DNA of 60,000 nt from Gnetum montanum. Lineage: Eukaryota > Streptophyta > Gnetopsida > Gnetales > Gnetaceae. Where the stretch lies: NCBI GenBank assembly GCA_015680685.1, contig MNCI01010443.1, positions 475,483 through 535,482 on the forward strand, given 5' to 3'. The translations under genes were made by a program, and so were the position numbers. Below the pieces are notes generated by a model, which had not been told where the DNA came from, did no database searches, and saw nothing but the letters and a program-made list of their open reading frames with translations. Positions 23,113 through 33,428 of this stretch are shown here, one piece after another (within the stretch, counting starts at the first letter, position 1; each line of letters starts with the position of its first letter).

Positions 23113-23608
23113 TCCCATTGGAGGCTAGCAGCGGCCTTGGTGGCATCGACGTGGAGGATCTAGCCTCGAAGGTGCCGAGGGTTGTTGCGAGTGCGGATGC
23201 ACTAGAATCCCTACCAAGGGCATGCCTTCTCAGTTTAGCTATGGGATTAGCTACCACATAGCTAAACGTCGCACGAGCTGAGGCGTTGGCAGAGAGCTGG
23301 AGCATAACAATATTGTGGCTGGGCCACAATACTGCTGGAACTCTAGCTGCTAGAACTAGCCTAGGAACTACCGTCAGAGCGATGGGCCGTGGCGACAGTA
23401 AGTTCAGAGGGCTAGTATAATGCCATACGGCATCTTCGGAGGGTCAGCATGATGCCAAGGGTGGCAGCATCGCGTATGTCCTAGACCGCATTCTCATTAC
23501 GTCGTGAACTATGTTCCAGAGCTGCGACGTCCCACCCATACGTCAGCATCACACATGCTTGTTTGATGCATACTTGGCGTAGATGCATGCTGGGTATGTG
23601 ACGCGAAC
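23113..23608. other. GC-richer segment, unassigned
   Basis: Possibly the leader of a plus-strand element abutting the 3' end of element L. Frames here (23105-23329 minus, 23481-23909 minus) are short and show no domain. I could not find the 3' LTR expected for element L at this point. Confidence 0.4.
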
Positions 23609-23937
23609 CCAGTTTAAGGTCTTGGTAGACCATGTGCTGGTTTAAGGTCCCATCAGACTGCTGTGCTGGTTTAAGGTCCCAGCGGACCGTACATGCCGGT
23701 TTAACGTTGTAGTGGATGAGCCATGCCAATTTTACGTCATTGCAGACTAACAGTGCTAGTTTTACGTCGTGGCGGACGGTTGCTGATGCTGCTAGTTTAT
23801 CGTCATTGCGGACGCTGATCGGTGCGATTTCCAGTTTATCGTAGTAGCGGATGGTACTTGGTGCTACTAGTTTATTGTCATTACAGATGCTGCTCGGTGC
23901 GACTGCCAATTTATCATCGTAGAGGATGGTGCTTGGT
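23609..23937. repeat. Hairpin-motif array B, after the integrase of element L
   Basis: About nine units. Stems read GGTC/GACC (23617), GGTCC/GGACC (23674), CGTC/GACG (23766 and 23801) and CATC/GATG (23915), all after a CTAGTTTA- or CCAATTTA-like lead. The arms differ from array A yet still pair. Confidence 0.88.
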
Positions 23938-23959
23938 GCTGCTGTTGTGCTTTAGATGT

Positions 23960-25090
23960 AGTACGGCTCGAGATACGAGTGATTCACTAGGTTGGTGAGC
24001 TCGTTGCCGTCCATGTCCGCTATCTTGAAGGCTCCATCTCGAAGGATTTAATGACCACGTAAGGACCTTCCCAATTGGCTGAGAATTTTCTCACGTGCTC
24101 ACGGACGGCCTTGAGGACGAGGTCTCCCTTCTGCATTGGCCATCAATGCGAGTCTGCACGGTGCTTCTGCTGCTATTTGCTTTGGTAGTGCTTGATGCAT
24201 CTCAGCGTCTGTGCACGTTCCTCCTCCACTAAGTCGAGGTCAATGGTTCACAACTCATTATTCTAGGCTTCGCTCACGACATCCGTGAGGATCATTCGAA
24301 GTGACGGTACCTGCAACTCAAGAGGCAACACCGCTTCAGATCCGTAAACAAGACTGTAAGGGGTCTTATTTGTTATGGTTCTGCACATCGTTCGGTAGGC
24401 CCATAGGATGTAGAGGATTTGCTCATGCCATTGCCTTTTGTTGTTGTTAAGCATCCACTTCAACAAGTTGATGATTGACTTATTTGTAGCCTCCGCCTGC
24501 CCGTTCGCCTATGGATAATAAGGGGAAGAAAATGATTATTTAATGCCTAGATTGCTATAGAAGGTTCAGGTTTTTGTACTGCTAAACTGTGGCCCTTTGT
24601 CGGTCATAATAGCCATTGGAAGCCCAAACCTTGTTACGATGTTGTCAAAGATAAAATGGTAGATTTGCTGAGACGTCATTTTCCTCAGGGGAATAGCTTC
24701 CACTCACTTCGCAAAATACTTAGTGGTAGTTATAATGAAGCTATGCCCTACAGAGAACTTAGGTGTGATAGGCCCTATGAGGTCTAATTCCCATCATTGG
24801 AATGGCCACGTGAGCATTGGGTATAGGTCTGTAGGCAAGACATGTATGAGATTTGCATATCTTTGGCACGTGTCACATGTCTTGACTTTTGATAGGCAGT
24901 CGCACTCCATGTGGGGCCAGTAGTACCCTAGGTGTCTGATTTTGGCAACCATAGCCCTGGGTGCTATGTGTCCATTGCACAGCCCCTCATGAACTTCATT
25001 AACTACCTTTTGCGCTTGCTCGCCACCCATGCATGCTAGCAATATCCTGTCGTAGGAACGTTTGCATAGGACGTTGTTCCCCATGAGCAC
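23960..25090 (-). pseudogene. Integrase of element L
   Basis: Reading the minus strand: an H2C2 zinc-binding region (HEGLCNGHIAPRAM... then CDTC) at 24794-25090, catalytic-core traces TDKGPQFSS and YYP-stop-ANGQAEATNKS, and the segment RQWHEQILYILWAYRT at 24263-24466. A C-terminal GDLVLK...FSANWEGPYVV module follows to about 23960. TDNG has become TDKG and at least three stops interrupt the frame, so the enzyme is dead. In life it would insert the cDNA copy. Confidence 0.85.
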
Positions 25091-25093
25091 ATA

Positions 25094-25732
25094 TTACCGG
25101 GCACGCTTACGAATTGCATCTCTCTGGGCAGATGTCAATCCACCTAGGGGATCACCATGTTGTAGATAAGTTTTAATGTTGGCATACCACTCCTTGGTAT
25201 CCGCAGCACTGACAGAAGCCATGTGTTCCACCTGAGTGATAGGCTTCGCGCATTCTATAATTGAGGTTGGCAGGTTTGCCAAGGAATGTGATGGAATGTT
25301 TAATGCAAGGGTAACTAAGGCATCTACCATGGCATTCTCATTTCTTGGCATGTGTTGCACATCTATGGTTGCAAATTACTTAAGAAGGATTTTTGCTAGA
25401 TCGTAGTAGGGTTGCAGGTGAGTAGCTTTGTAGGTGTAGATATCAATGATTTGATTCACGACTAGTTGTGAATCTCCCCGGATTGCCAGGTGTTGTATGT
25501 TTAGTGCCCGGGCAATTAAGAGGCCTCTAAGTAACCCTTTGTATTCTTCCACATTGTTGGTGCAAGGGAACGTAAATTGATAAGCAGATGGATGCATTTC
25601 CCCAGAGGGGAATGTGATTATGGTAGCGGCGCTACCTCCTCGCACGGTTGAGGTGTCATCGAAATGTAAGATGGCTTCGAGATGTGATGGGACGATGTTG
25701 TGCTGAATCAGCCACGGATCCAAGCTTGGCAT
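25094..25732 (-). pseudogene. aRNH (second RNase H) of element L
   Basis: HFDDTSTVRGGSAATII, then NNVEEYKGLLRGLLIARAL and LAIRGDSQLVVNQI, match the additional archaeal-like RNase H of Tat-lineage elements. The matching domain of element R lies at 41367-41867. The first 15-20 residues of the 25732 frame (DMPSLDPWLIQHNI) instead match the pre-RT region of R at about 43068. The two parts are fused in frame, which marks a deletion of everything between them. Confidence 0.85.
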
Positions 25733-25739
25733 GTCGCTG

Positions 25740-26086
25740 TACGACTATGCGAAGAGATCGATGTTGTCTTGTAGAATCTTGGCTACATTTTCATGCATTT
25801 ACGTGTCTAGGAGAGAGCCGAGCTTCAACATCTTCGCCTTCCCCTTTGACGTGGTGATGGGTGTTTCGACAAGAGGGTCCTCGGTTACATCCCTGGCCTC
25901 TAATTCTAGGGCTTGGACTAGATGCTTGGGCCAATTCGGGGATGCTTCTAAGGCTGCTATAGTGCTAGTTTTGGTCGACCCCCAGTCGATCATGTCAGGG
26001 TTCAACTACCTCACGAGCTTGCCCTGTGGTCCTGCTAATGTTAAAGGCATGGAAAGGTCGCGATGGGTTTCCATCTCTTGCTCGAC
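25740..26086 (-). pseudogene. Start of pol of element L (pre-RT segment)
   Basis: Minus-strand peptide with stops, aligned by eye to the first 130 residues of pol of element R: QEMETHRDLSMPLTLAGPQG against MNSKQLFLPLSIDGPHG, and DPLVETPITTSKGKAKMLKL against DPLVEVPITMSDGEVKILKL. It begins right after a candidate 3' splice site (complement of 26087-26089 and the pyrimidine-containing tract beyond). Confidence 0.75.
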
Positions 26087-26105
26087 CTGTCAACATAAGA
26101 TGAAA
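26087..26105 (-). other. Candidate splice acceptor before pol of L
   Basis: The minus strand reads TTATGTTGACAG followed by GTCGAGCAAGAG, where homology to pol of R starts. Ogre elements are known to splice an intron between protease and RT; the matching place in R also has TTATTGGCAG. The two acceptors imply different phases, so at least one is not exact. Confidence 0.4.
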
Positions 26106-26211
26106 GCATGGTTAAGAGGCATTTGTTGGCAGATATTTTGTGTAATGAAAGTTTGCAAAACAACGATGAGATGCATCTTGCGAAGCATGATGATGTGAAG
26201 ATTGCGAGTTT

Positions 26212-26717
26212 GCTAGTTTAGGGTCATGGCGGCCCGCTAAGGCATAAGAGTGCAGAACTGCTAAAGGTGTAAGATTGCTAACGTAAAGTGTGAAGCTACG
26301 AAACTGTTGATATGCGAATGCCAAGTTGCCAGTTTAATATCATTTCAGACAGCCAAATTACGACATGTAAAATCTTGACATGCAAAATAATAGTATGCGA
26401 AATGGAAAACTTTGAGTATGAGAGGTACCAAATTGTTAATGTGCAAATATGAACTGTAGACACGAAAACATGAAATTGCTAGAAATTTCGACATCGTTGA
26501 TCTAGAAGAAGATACGAAAAAATGCCCACGTAAGCATGTGGTGTTATTAGTTTAATGTCATTGTGGACCGCAAACGTAATAGGTCGAAACTGCTAGTTTA
26601 GGGTTTTTTCAGACCGTTAGAGATGCAACTATGCTAGGATTGCTAGTTTAAGGTCTTTTTAGACCGGTCGTATTGTAATTGCTGGGATTACTAGTTTAAG
26701 GTCTTTTTAGACCCTTA
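26212..26717. repeat. Hairpin-motif array C
   Basis: Six or seven widely spaced units. Stems include GGGTC/GGCCC at 26222, GGTT/GACC near 26603 and GGTCT-TTTT-AGACC at 26652 and 26700. The array lies between the antisense gene and pol of element L. Confidence 0.85.
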
Positions 26718-26848
26718 ATAGAAAAAAAATATATTTTTGTTTTCGAGAAGGAAAGTAGCTGGCTTGAAGCATGTCAAGGCTTTAATGCTAATAGTGCTAC
26801 GATGTCGTGGCGAGCATGCTACACTGTACAGCGTGCTCTGCATTAATC

Positions 26849-26872
26849 AGAGAGAGAGAGAGAGAGAGAGAG
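26849..26872. repeat. (AG)n microsatellite
   Basis: Twelve uninterrupted AG dinucleotides, about 30 bp upstream of a TATA box; GA tracts are common in plant core promoters. Confidence 0.95.
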
Positions 26873-26900
26873 GAAAGTTTTCCCATCTCATCCTTATGGC

Positions 26901-26909
26901 CATAAATAG
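26901..26909 (+). promoter_or_regulatory. Candidate promoter of the antisense gene
   Basis: CATAAATAGG on the plus strand, preceded by the AG tract and followed after about 150 bp by the first ATG at 27059. This promoter points opposite to element L. Confidence 0.5.
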
Positions 26910-27707
26910 GGGTTAAACCCTGGCAATTTCGCTATTTTCACCATAAGAGCGCAGAGCCCTCATCAGAGCACAAGGCGATTTCGGAGCGGGAAGCAATTGT
27001 GTTAGTAAGCTAGCAAAGTGAGTTTTGCAGTGAAAGGTGTAAATCTATAAGCAGGATAATGGCTCCTAAGACTCATTTGGCGTTTGCAAGGGTTGAGAAG
27101 GTGAAGAAGAAGCCTGGAGCATGCACCATGAGCACGCATTGTGGCACAGAAGAGCACGCCGTTGACCCAGTAAGTTACTATGTCTTCTTCACTTCTTTGT
27201 TTTGCTCTTTCTATTGTTTTCTACTCTTGTTTTGCATCCTATTTGTTTTACGTCCATTCTTGGCTACCTATGTTTTCTGTGGTTGTGTCATTTTAGCCTC
27301 TGCATCTCCGCTATCGCCGTTTCGGTCATGGTAGATGCATAAGCGTTACGTCGTGGTTGCATGCTAGGCCGCTGAAACCGCCACCGTCGCGGTTGCCATA
27401 ACCACGGGGGCTGGGCTAGTTTAAGTTGCTTGACCCTAACATGCTATAATGTAAAACCCTTGGGAGGGCTAGGCCATGTATGATGCGGCAACATGACACA
27501 TGTTTTGTTGGAGCATATTATCAATTGTTTTGTTGCTACGCTAGGCTCATTCACATGTTCTTGCTATGCTAGGCTTTCACGCCCTTGCTACGCTATGTAC
27601 GGGTGGAGGGTTATGTTACGCTATATACATGGACTGCTAGACATTGCTACGTTGCACGTGTATTACCTTTAAGCATGATGCTAACATTCGCTGATTGTGT
27701 CGTGCAG

Positions 27708-28548
27708 GGCAGGGCCGAGGCCTAGGCTGATCATTTTGGACGTTAGAGGGGTCCTGTGCCATGTGAGTAGACCTATGGCCAATTCACCTCCTAACCAGAT
27801 ACATATGGGAGAGCAAGGGGTATGGTTCAGGGAAGGGGCATGGGACTTCTTGCAATTCCTCCTCGACCACTTCAATGTGATCATTTGGTCTTCCCTAGAG
27901 GAGGAGGAGGCATCCTTTATAACAAAAGCCCTATTGCTTGGGGCAAGTCGGGGCATTCTATGGTTTTTTATTGATGGGGCAATCATGAATAGGTAGGGAG
28001 AGGGATCCAGCCAATGCTCAACAAGGTTAAGGCATTTAAACTGGGTCTGGGACATGCCTAAATACAACTGCTACCACCATTACAACACATTGCTTCTCAC
28101 ACGCTACATGGCGATGTGCTTTTAGAACCCACAGGGGACTGTATATTGTGCTGGTGGGTGAGTCTTACAGCCCTAGTCCACTGTTTTATGAAACATTGGC
28201 CATGTCAGCTAAATGTTAATAGTATATGTTTGTCACCAGGTTGTTTATCGATGATAAAGGGGTCCATGACCGATCGGGTCTACTAGCCACAACACAGCTA
28301 GCCTTAGAGGAGTTTTCTTCTGCTAAGAACCTATGGGTGGGTGTGATCATTCAGTGCGGGGGAGAATTCCATACCTACTTAAGCACATTTTATGTTCCTT
28401 ACAACCAATGCAAGGAGAAGGGTTGGCTGGATGAGGAGTGGGCAAAACCCTTCAAGCCGGTCACGGTTGAAGAAGCTATGGTTGAACTCCCGCTGTTCCC
28501 GTTACCATATAGACCCAATGGGTCAAACATTAAGTGTCACATGCTTAG
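27708..28548 (+). pseudogene. HAD/NIF-phosphatase-like domain (exons 2-3 of the antisense gene)
   Basis: RLIILDVRGVL matches the first strand and loop of FCP1/NIF-type HAD phosphatases, and WFREGAWDFLQFLLDHFNVIIWSS matches their R-P-G-x-x-x-F-L...V-x-I-W-S/T block. LFIDDKG, NLWVGVII and the Tyr/Trp-rich end follow in the order known for the family. The signature DxDx(T/V) reads DVRGV, so the second catalytic Asp is replaced by Arg and phosphatase activity is doubtful. The intron between the exons (27993-28239) is GT-AG and restores the domain exactly. Confidence 0.6.
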
Positions 28549-28619
28549 GTGTTTTTTCTTTGTAATCCTTGTATTTCTTACATCGTTATGCTAAGCACGT
28601 TTTGTGAAAATTGCTACAG

Positions 28620-29668
28620 GGGTGAAGAAGCCCCAAGAGGTGACGGTGGTAATCACCGAGATGTAGGGGCAAACATCTACAAATATGGTGAAGTAGAAGA
28701 GAGCCAGCGCTAGTTAGACTAGAGGTCCTCAGACTCCTTGGTCAAGAAAATCCAAAAGGTGGGGCTTATGGATCTGTTCGTGGCCCCAAATCCAAGCGTT
28801 CCTGCTGTCGAGATGCTTTCCCTAGTCAACTGCTTCTCTGAGAGGGTGGGCCATTTTCACATGCGCGTGCGGAGCATGCGGGTGATCATTGAAATCAATG
28901 ACCAGCTGTTTACAGACCTGTTTGGTGTTCCTGTTGATGGTGTCCCCATAGGGTTGAGGCACAAGAGGGAGTTGACCCTTCAGAAGAAGGATATCGAGTA
29001 GTGGTTGGGGCTTGTTAAGGAGCGAAAAGGGCTCCCCATGGATAAGCTTAAGGATGGCCCTGCCATGGAGATTTATCCGATCTTCTGTGCCCACGCATTC
29101 CCTCAACTGCTCACCCAAGAAAAGGTCCTAGGGCTCGAGCAGGCCTAGATAATGCAGGAGGTTATCGAAGAAGGGGCCCGTTACAACTGGGCTAGCTTCC
29201 TATGTAAGGGCTTGCAGGCTGAAATTTTGGAAATTCATGAGAAAATAGAGTCCTTCCCCAACATATACTATGCCCTCTACATAGGCTATCTGAAGCGCTT
29301 CGTAGAGTTTTTGGTGGTTAAAGAGGATGGAGCCTGGGCCCTATGAAATCGCAACTAGATCTCCAAGCCATGGATTCAACAGATCCCTTGGACCACGTGA
29401 GCCCAAGATCTCCTAGAAGTGGTGGGGGAGTCGTTGTCTGTGACGACCAAAGGTTTGGTGGCTCGTAGCGTTCGTGGCCAGGACAACATGGGAGAGATGC
29501 CCCCTGCTATAGCTAATAGCGTGACATGGGGGGAGCATCTCATAGCTGAGATTGTGCCCAAGGAGTTGTGGAGGAAGAGACCTCCCCCAACTAGGGAAAT
29601 CCTTCACGTGGAGGAAGAGGAGGGACAGAGATTGCTACTTAAGCTGTAGAGGATGCAACCCCCCATTG
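28620..29668 (+). pseudogene. Transposon-protein-like exon 4 of the antisense gene
   Basis: Long exon with in-frame stops. The peptide VGLMDLFVAPNPSVPAVEML...VRSMRVIIEINDQLFTDLFGVPVDG has the layout of plant 'putative transposon protein' domains (a short helix, a V-R-x-x-x-I-x-I strand, then a Leu-Gly-x-Pro turn). This is pattern memory, not a demonstrated match. Downstream, LLKL precedes the donor at 29669. Confidence 0.4.
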
Positions 29669-30433
29669 GTAAACGCTTTTGTGTAGTGCTTACTTTGCTA
29701 TTGTTTGCTACACTATGCTGTGCTAGGTGATGTAGCGTAGCGTAGCATCTGCTTTGAGCTAATTTGTTTTGGACCGATGCAGACATGTTTCTTTGGTAAC
29801 AGGGGAAGAAGAAGAAGAAGAAGGCAATGAAGAAGTGTTGGCCCTTAAGATGAGGGAGACGAATGACGATGCAAGGGCCCTAGTTTTGAAGGAAAGGGCC
29901 TTGGTCAAAAATAAGGGAGCTCCTGTTTCTAGGGCAGGGGCTCTTGTCATTAGGAAGCCTCCTATCAATGAAGAGGTGCCTCCCTTGAATAAAAAGGATG
30001 CTGACCTCCTGAAAGGAAAGGCACTAGCGCATGAGGAAGGGGCTTGTATGGACTTGGTAGGGTCCTCCACCAAGGCTACCGCCATCATCTTGCATTAGCA
30101 AGAAGAAAGACTGTAGCCGGATGCTGGTGAGTTTAGCGATACATCTGCCTCATTGTATTCCATTTTGGCCATTGCTGATATGCTTAGTCATGTAATAGGT
30201 GCTATTACTGATGTCGTAGGACCCCCTTCGATTCATGCAGAGTCATAGGCCGAGATCCCTGACAAGTTTGCGTTCGTGCAGGGACTTGTCGACGACATGA
30301 TCAAACGCCTTCAGCAGGTAGATCCTAACATGGGTAAGCAGTAGCATCAAATGCCCTTATGTTGTTACACTAAAAACTTATGAGTTTTTTGATTTTGCTA
30401 TACTAATGTGATTGCTACGCTCTCCGTGTCGAG

Positions 30434-31024
30434 GAAGCCTCTCGGCTCAAATGGCATCCAACATGACCTATGAAAGTTGACGCCGTGCCTACACTCTCAC
30501 CTAACGTGACTGAGGTATCTCATCACACGTTTGATAAGGCTCACGAGTGCATTTTGCACTTGGCATGCTCCCTGTGGGAGTATAAGCGCGTTAATGAGGA
30601 CCTGTGGAAATGGATCCAAAGGGCTAAACAAAGAGAGGCCAACTTGGTTGTTGAGGTAGATGATCTCAGGTCGAGGAACAAGTTCCTCATAAATTGTAAC
30701 CCTGATGCTGAGGACTGGTGCAAGGTTGTAGATGACTACGCCAGATTTTGGACTATCATTCATCAGAATGTTGAGTCCACTCGCGAGATAGTTGAACAAA
30801 AAATGCAGATGGACTTGCTGACCCAGAAGTGTCAAGATATGAACGATATCAGCGCCAAGGTTTTCGAATGGGGGCCAACCCAGAGAAACCACAAACACAT
30901 GTACAAATTGGAGAATGACACCCATCGAAAACTATACAAAGATGATGCTGTGGAGGCATTCACGTATGAAGTATTCGTGAATGCCATCGATGCTTCTGAG
31001 GCCTATGCTAAGTTCAAAGAGTAG
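30434..31024 (+). pseudogene. Coiled-coil exon of the antisense gene
   Basis: About 185 codons rich in Leu/Glu/Lys/Gln with heptad-like spacing (LWKWIQRAKQREANLVVEVD...EQKMQMDLLTQKCQDM). The frame ends at TAG 31022 and reopens at once with a related-composition segment to about 31280. No family recognised. Confidence 0.45.
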
Positions 31025-31305
31025 TTGAAGGTTACGGAATCTCCTGACTTGAAAGTGGACCTTCCTACAAGAGAGATGGTAACCGCCTTCCTTTCCCTGG
31101 GACCTCTAATATGGATGACCATGGAAAGGGAGAGAGCCACAGCTACGAATGCTGAACCTAGCGATAGACATTGGATGGACATCATGATAGAGGAGATCTG
31201 GCATCGCCTTAGGCTCGGTCTAGACCGGATACCCTTTGAGATCGATGTAGGCCCCTCTCAAGTTAGTTGGTTTACTATGTAGATGCTCATGCTAAGTTAT
31301 AGTTT

Positions 31306-31488
31306 ATGTTTGTTGCCCTAACTGATTACTTCATTCCCACGATGTGGGTTCCAAATGAGTGTGCAAGGCCCGCAGAGGGCGGGAATGAAGAATCAGCACC
31401 GACAGAAGGTAATGTAGAGGAGGATGATGCACAAGCAGATGAAGCAGAGGCGAGTAGCGAGGACGATGCAAACAGAGATAACCCATGA
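31306..31488 (+). pseudogene. Acidic C-terminal tail of the antisense gene
   Basis: 60 codons with an Asp/Glu/Ala-rich end (EEDDAQADEAEASSEDDA) closing at TGA 31486. It lies 200 bp before array D. Confidence 0.4.
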
Positions 31489-31691
31489 TAGCATGGGATT
31501 TTCTTTTTGAAATTTTTGTAGTTTTGAAATTTTGCAAACAATGAAATCTTGAAATTTTTGCAAACATCGAAGTTTTGAAACTTTTGCAAACATTGCCAAT
31601 AGGCGCAAGTTTTGAATAAAATGAAACACTTTAGAAAAGAAACTGATTTTATGTTAACTTGTGTATCATGTAGAATTTTCATGTTTTCATA

Positions 31692-32015
31692 TGCTAGTTT
31701 TAGGCCATTTTGGGCTATTGCATAACATGCCAAAAGGATTAAACAAAGCGAAAATTAACAATGCTAGTTTTAGGCCATTTCGGGCCATTGCCGAGAGAGA
31801 TAGTACATTAACAAAATCAAAAGCGTTGATGCTAGTTTTAGGCCGTTTCGGGCCGTAGCGTAACATGCTAGAAGGATAGCATGTTAACAAAGCAGAAGGC
31901 CACGATGTTAGTTTTAGGCCATTTCAGGCCATAGCGTAGCATGCCAGAAGGATGGCATGTTAACAAAGCAGAAGGCAACGATGCTAGTTTTAGGCCATTC
32001 TAGGCCATAATGTAG
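31692..32015. repeat. Hairpin-motif array D, just downstream of the protease of L
   Basis: Five units, most about 60-80 bp apart, each GCTAGTTTTA followed by GGCC-ATTTCG-GGCC or a close variant (loops GTTTCG, ATTTCA, ATTCTA). Between units, a second shared block reads gcatgttaacaaagcagaag. Confidence 0.92.
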
Positions 32016-32324
32016 CATGCCAGAAGGATGGCATGTTAACAAAGCAAAGAAGCAGCGAATGCACAAGGGATGGAAACCGGGCAAGAAGTAGTAGGGTTGC
32101 TACGCTATGCGTAGCTACCTCTTGACTTGTCATGGGTTGATCGGAACATAAGGCTAAGGTGTTTCGTTAGGGCCCTCGTTCACATCATTACCCTCTACTT
32201 GGAAGGGCAAAACAACCCATGCATTTTTGATTTGGGGATCGGTTCGCTGGGTCGATCCTTCCATTGGATGGTTGATGTATGCGTGAGTAGGTGCCTCACT
32301 CTCAGAGGTTGTGACCTCTGAACC

Positions 32325-32951
32325 CTACTCCATGTCTATGTTACTGATTTCTTGCATCACTACATCGCCATGGATCACCACCTCCCTACCTACATATGGC
32401 AAGTGGATTTCCTGGTGTATAGGCGAGGAGACAACCCTAAGTTGCGCTAACCACGATCTTCCCAAGATCATGTTAAACCCAAGCATTTCCTTGACCATGA
32501 TGAACATTGCGTCTGTGGGGAACTGGTCGCCTGCTACGAAGTCTACATGAACTATGCCCTTCACCAGGACATGTGCCCCGTTGAAGGACCTTAGACACAA
32601 TGTCGTTGTGGGCTTGATCTAGTCGACCAATCCCAAATTATCCACAATAGGGAAAGGAATGACGTTTGTGGCAGCCCCATCATCAACCTGTACCCTTCGG
32701 ATCTGGTGTTGGCCGAACCAAATTTTGATGAAGAGAGACACCATAGTCACCTGACCCCCTTCGAGATCTTCCCTAATGGCATTGTCGCTGAAGGTCAATC
32801 GAGGTGTCACGGACTTTGCAGGTACGAAGGGAAGCATGACTGAATGGATTGCTTCCTCTTCCGCTGGCATGTTCTCATCGACCGGAGCCGTTGTTAAGAT
32901 GCAGATTAGAGCCTCGCGGTGAGGTATAGATGTCATGATGAGGTCGTACAA
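32325..32951 (-). pseudogene. Aspartic protease of element L
   Basis: Minus-strand frame with VDDGAATNVIPF at 32619-32951 (D-G-A replaces the usual D-S/T-G) and then, past one stop, FVAGDQFPTDAMFIM...FNMILGRSWLAQL, the typical retropepsin flap-to-end region. The same layout is seen in R (46604-47575) and T (58790-59254). It would process the Gag-Pol polyprotein. Confidence 0.85.
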
Positions 32952-33428
32952 GCTCAGTGTAGTGTTTTTCTACTTTAGAGCTTGTTTGACCTGGGTGAGG
33001 ATGTCCAGGAGGTCTTGGTTGCCCCCTTGTTTGACACTTTCCTCCTCTTCGATTTTTCCCAGAAGAAGAATCTCTCGAGGAGAGGTAACTTTAGATCTTG
33101 GTTTAGATCCTTGTTGGCAGGGTGATGTAGGCTACGTAGTCATGTCGACCTTCATCTTTGGGGGCAAAGGTGTAGATGCAAGGGGCAAAGATGTGGGCTT
33201 GGGGATACCCTTGATGGTATCTCCCTTCGACGTCTCGCTCACCAAGTGGACTTCTCACCTTGGGGGACGAGAAGGTTATTTAGCTTTGTTATGCGAGATA
33301 GGAGCCGTCGAAGGCCTCGACCCCCTGATGATGAATGGAGCTAGAGGTGTTAACTAACTGGACTGCATGGCCCCGCTAACAAGAGGCACAAAGGTGGATG
33401 CCCGTGGTGGGACTTTTAGGACAAACAA

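Larger units (their letters stand above)
27059..31488 (+). pseudogene. Antisense multi-exon gene in the spacer of element L
   Basis: Proposed exons: 27059-27169, 27708-27992, 28240-28548, 28620-29668, 29803-30333, about 30434-31280 and a last piece ending at TGA 31486-31488. Exons 2-5 are phase-consistent (AG/G, AG/G, G/GG); exon 1 to 2 and exon 5 to 6 do not fit exactly. The product begins with a basic leader (MAPKTHLAFARVEKVKKKPG), then a HAD/NIF-phosphatase-like domain, a domain like plant transposon-associated proteins, an Glu-rich and Lys-rich linker, a long coiled coil and an acidic tail. In-frame stops in exon 4 (28711, 28720, 28999, 29146, 29344) are all TAG or TGA, as C-to-T change of CAG and CGA would make. 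The gene fills the space between arrays C and D. Its function is unknown. Confidence 0.6.

Noticed and set aside
27697-28594. The HAD-like domain as a functional host phosphatase gene
   Set aside because: The second catalytic Asp is replaced, downstream exons carry stops, and the gene lies wholly within the spacer of a retrotransposon.
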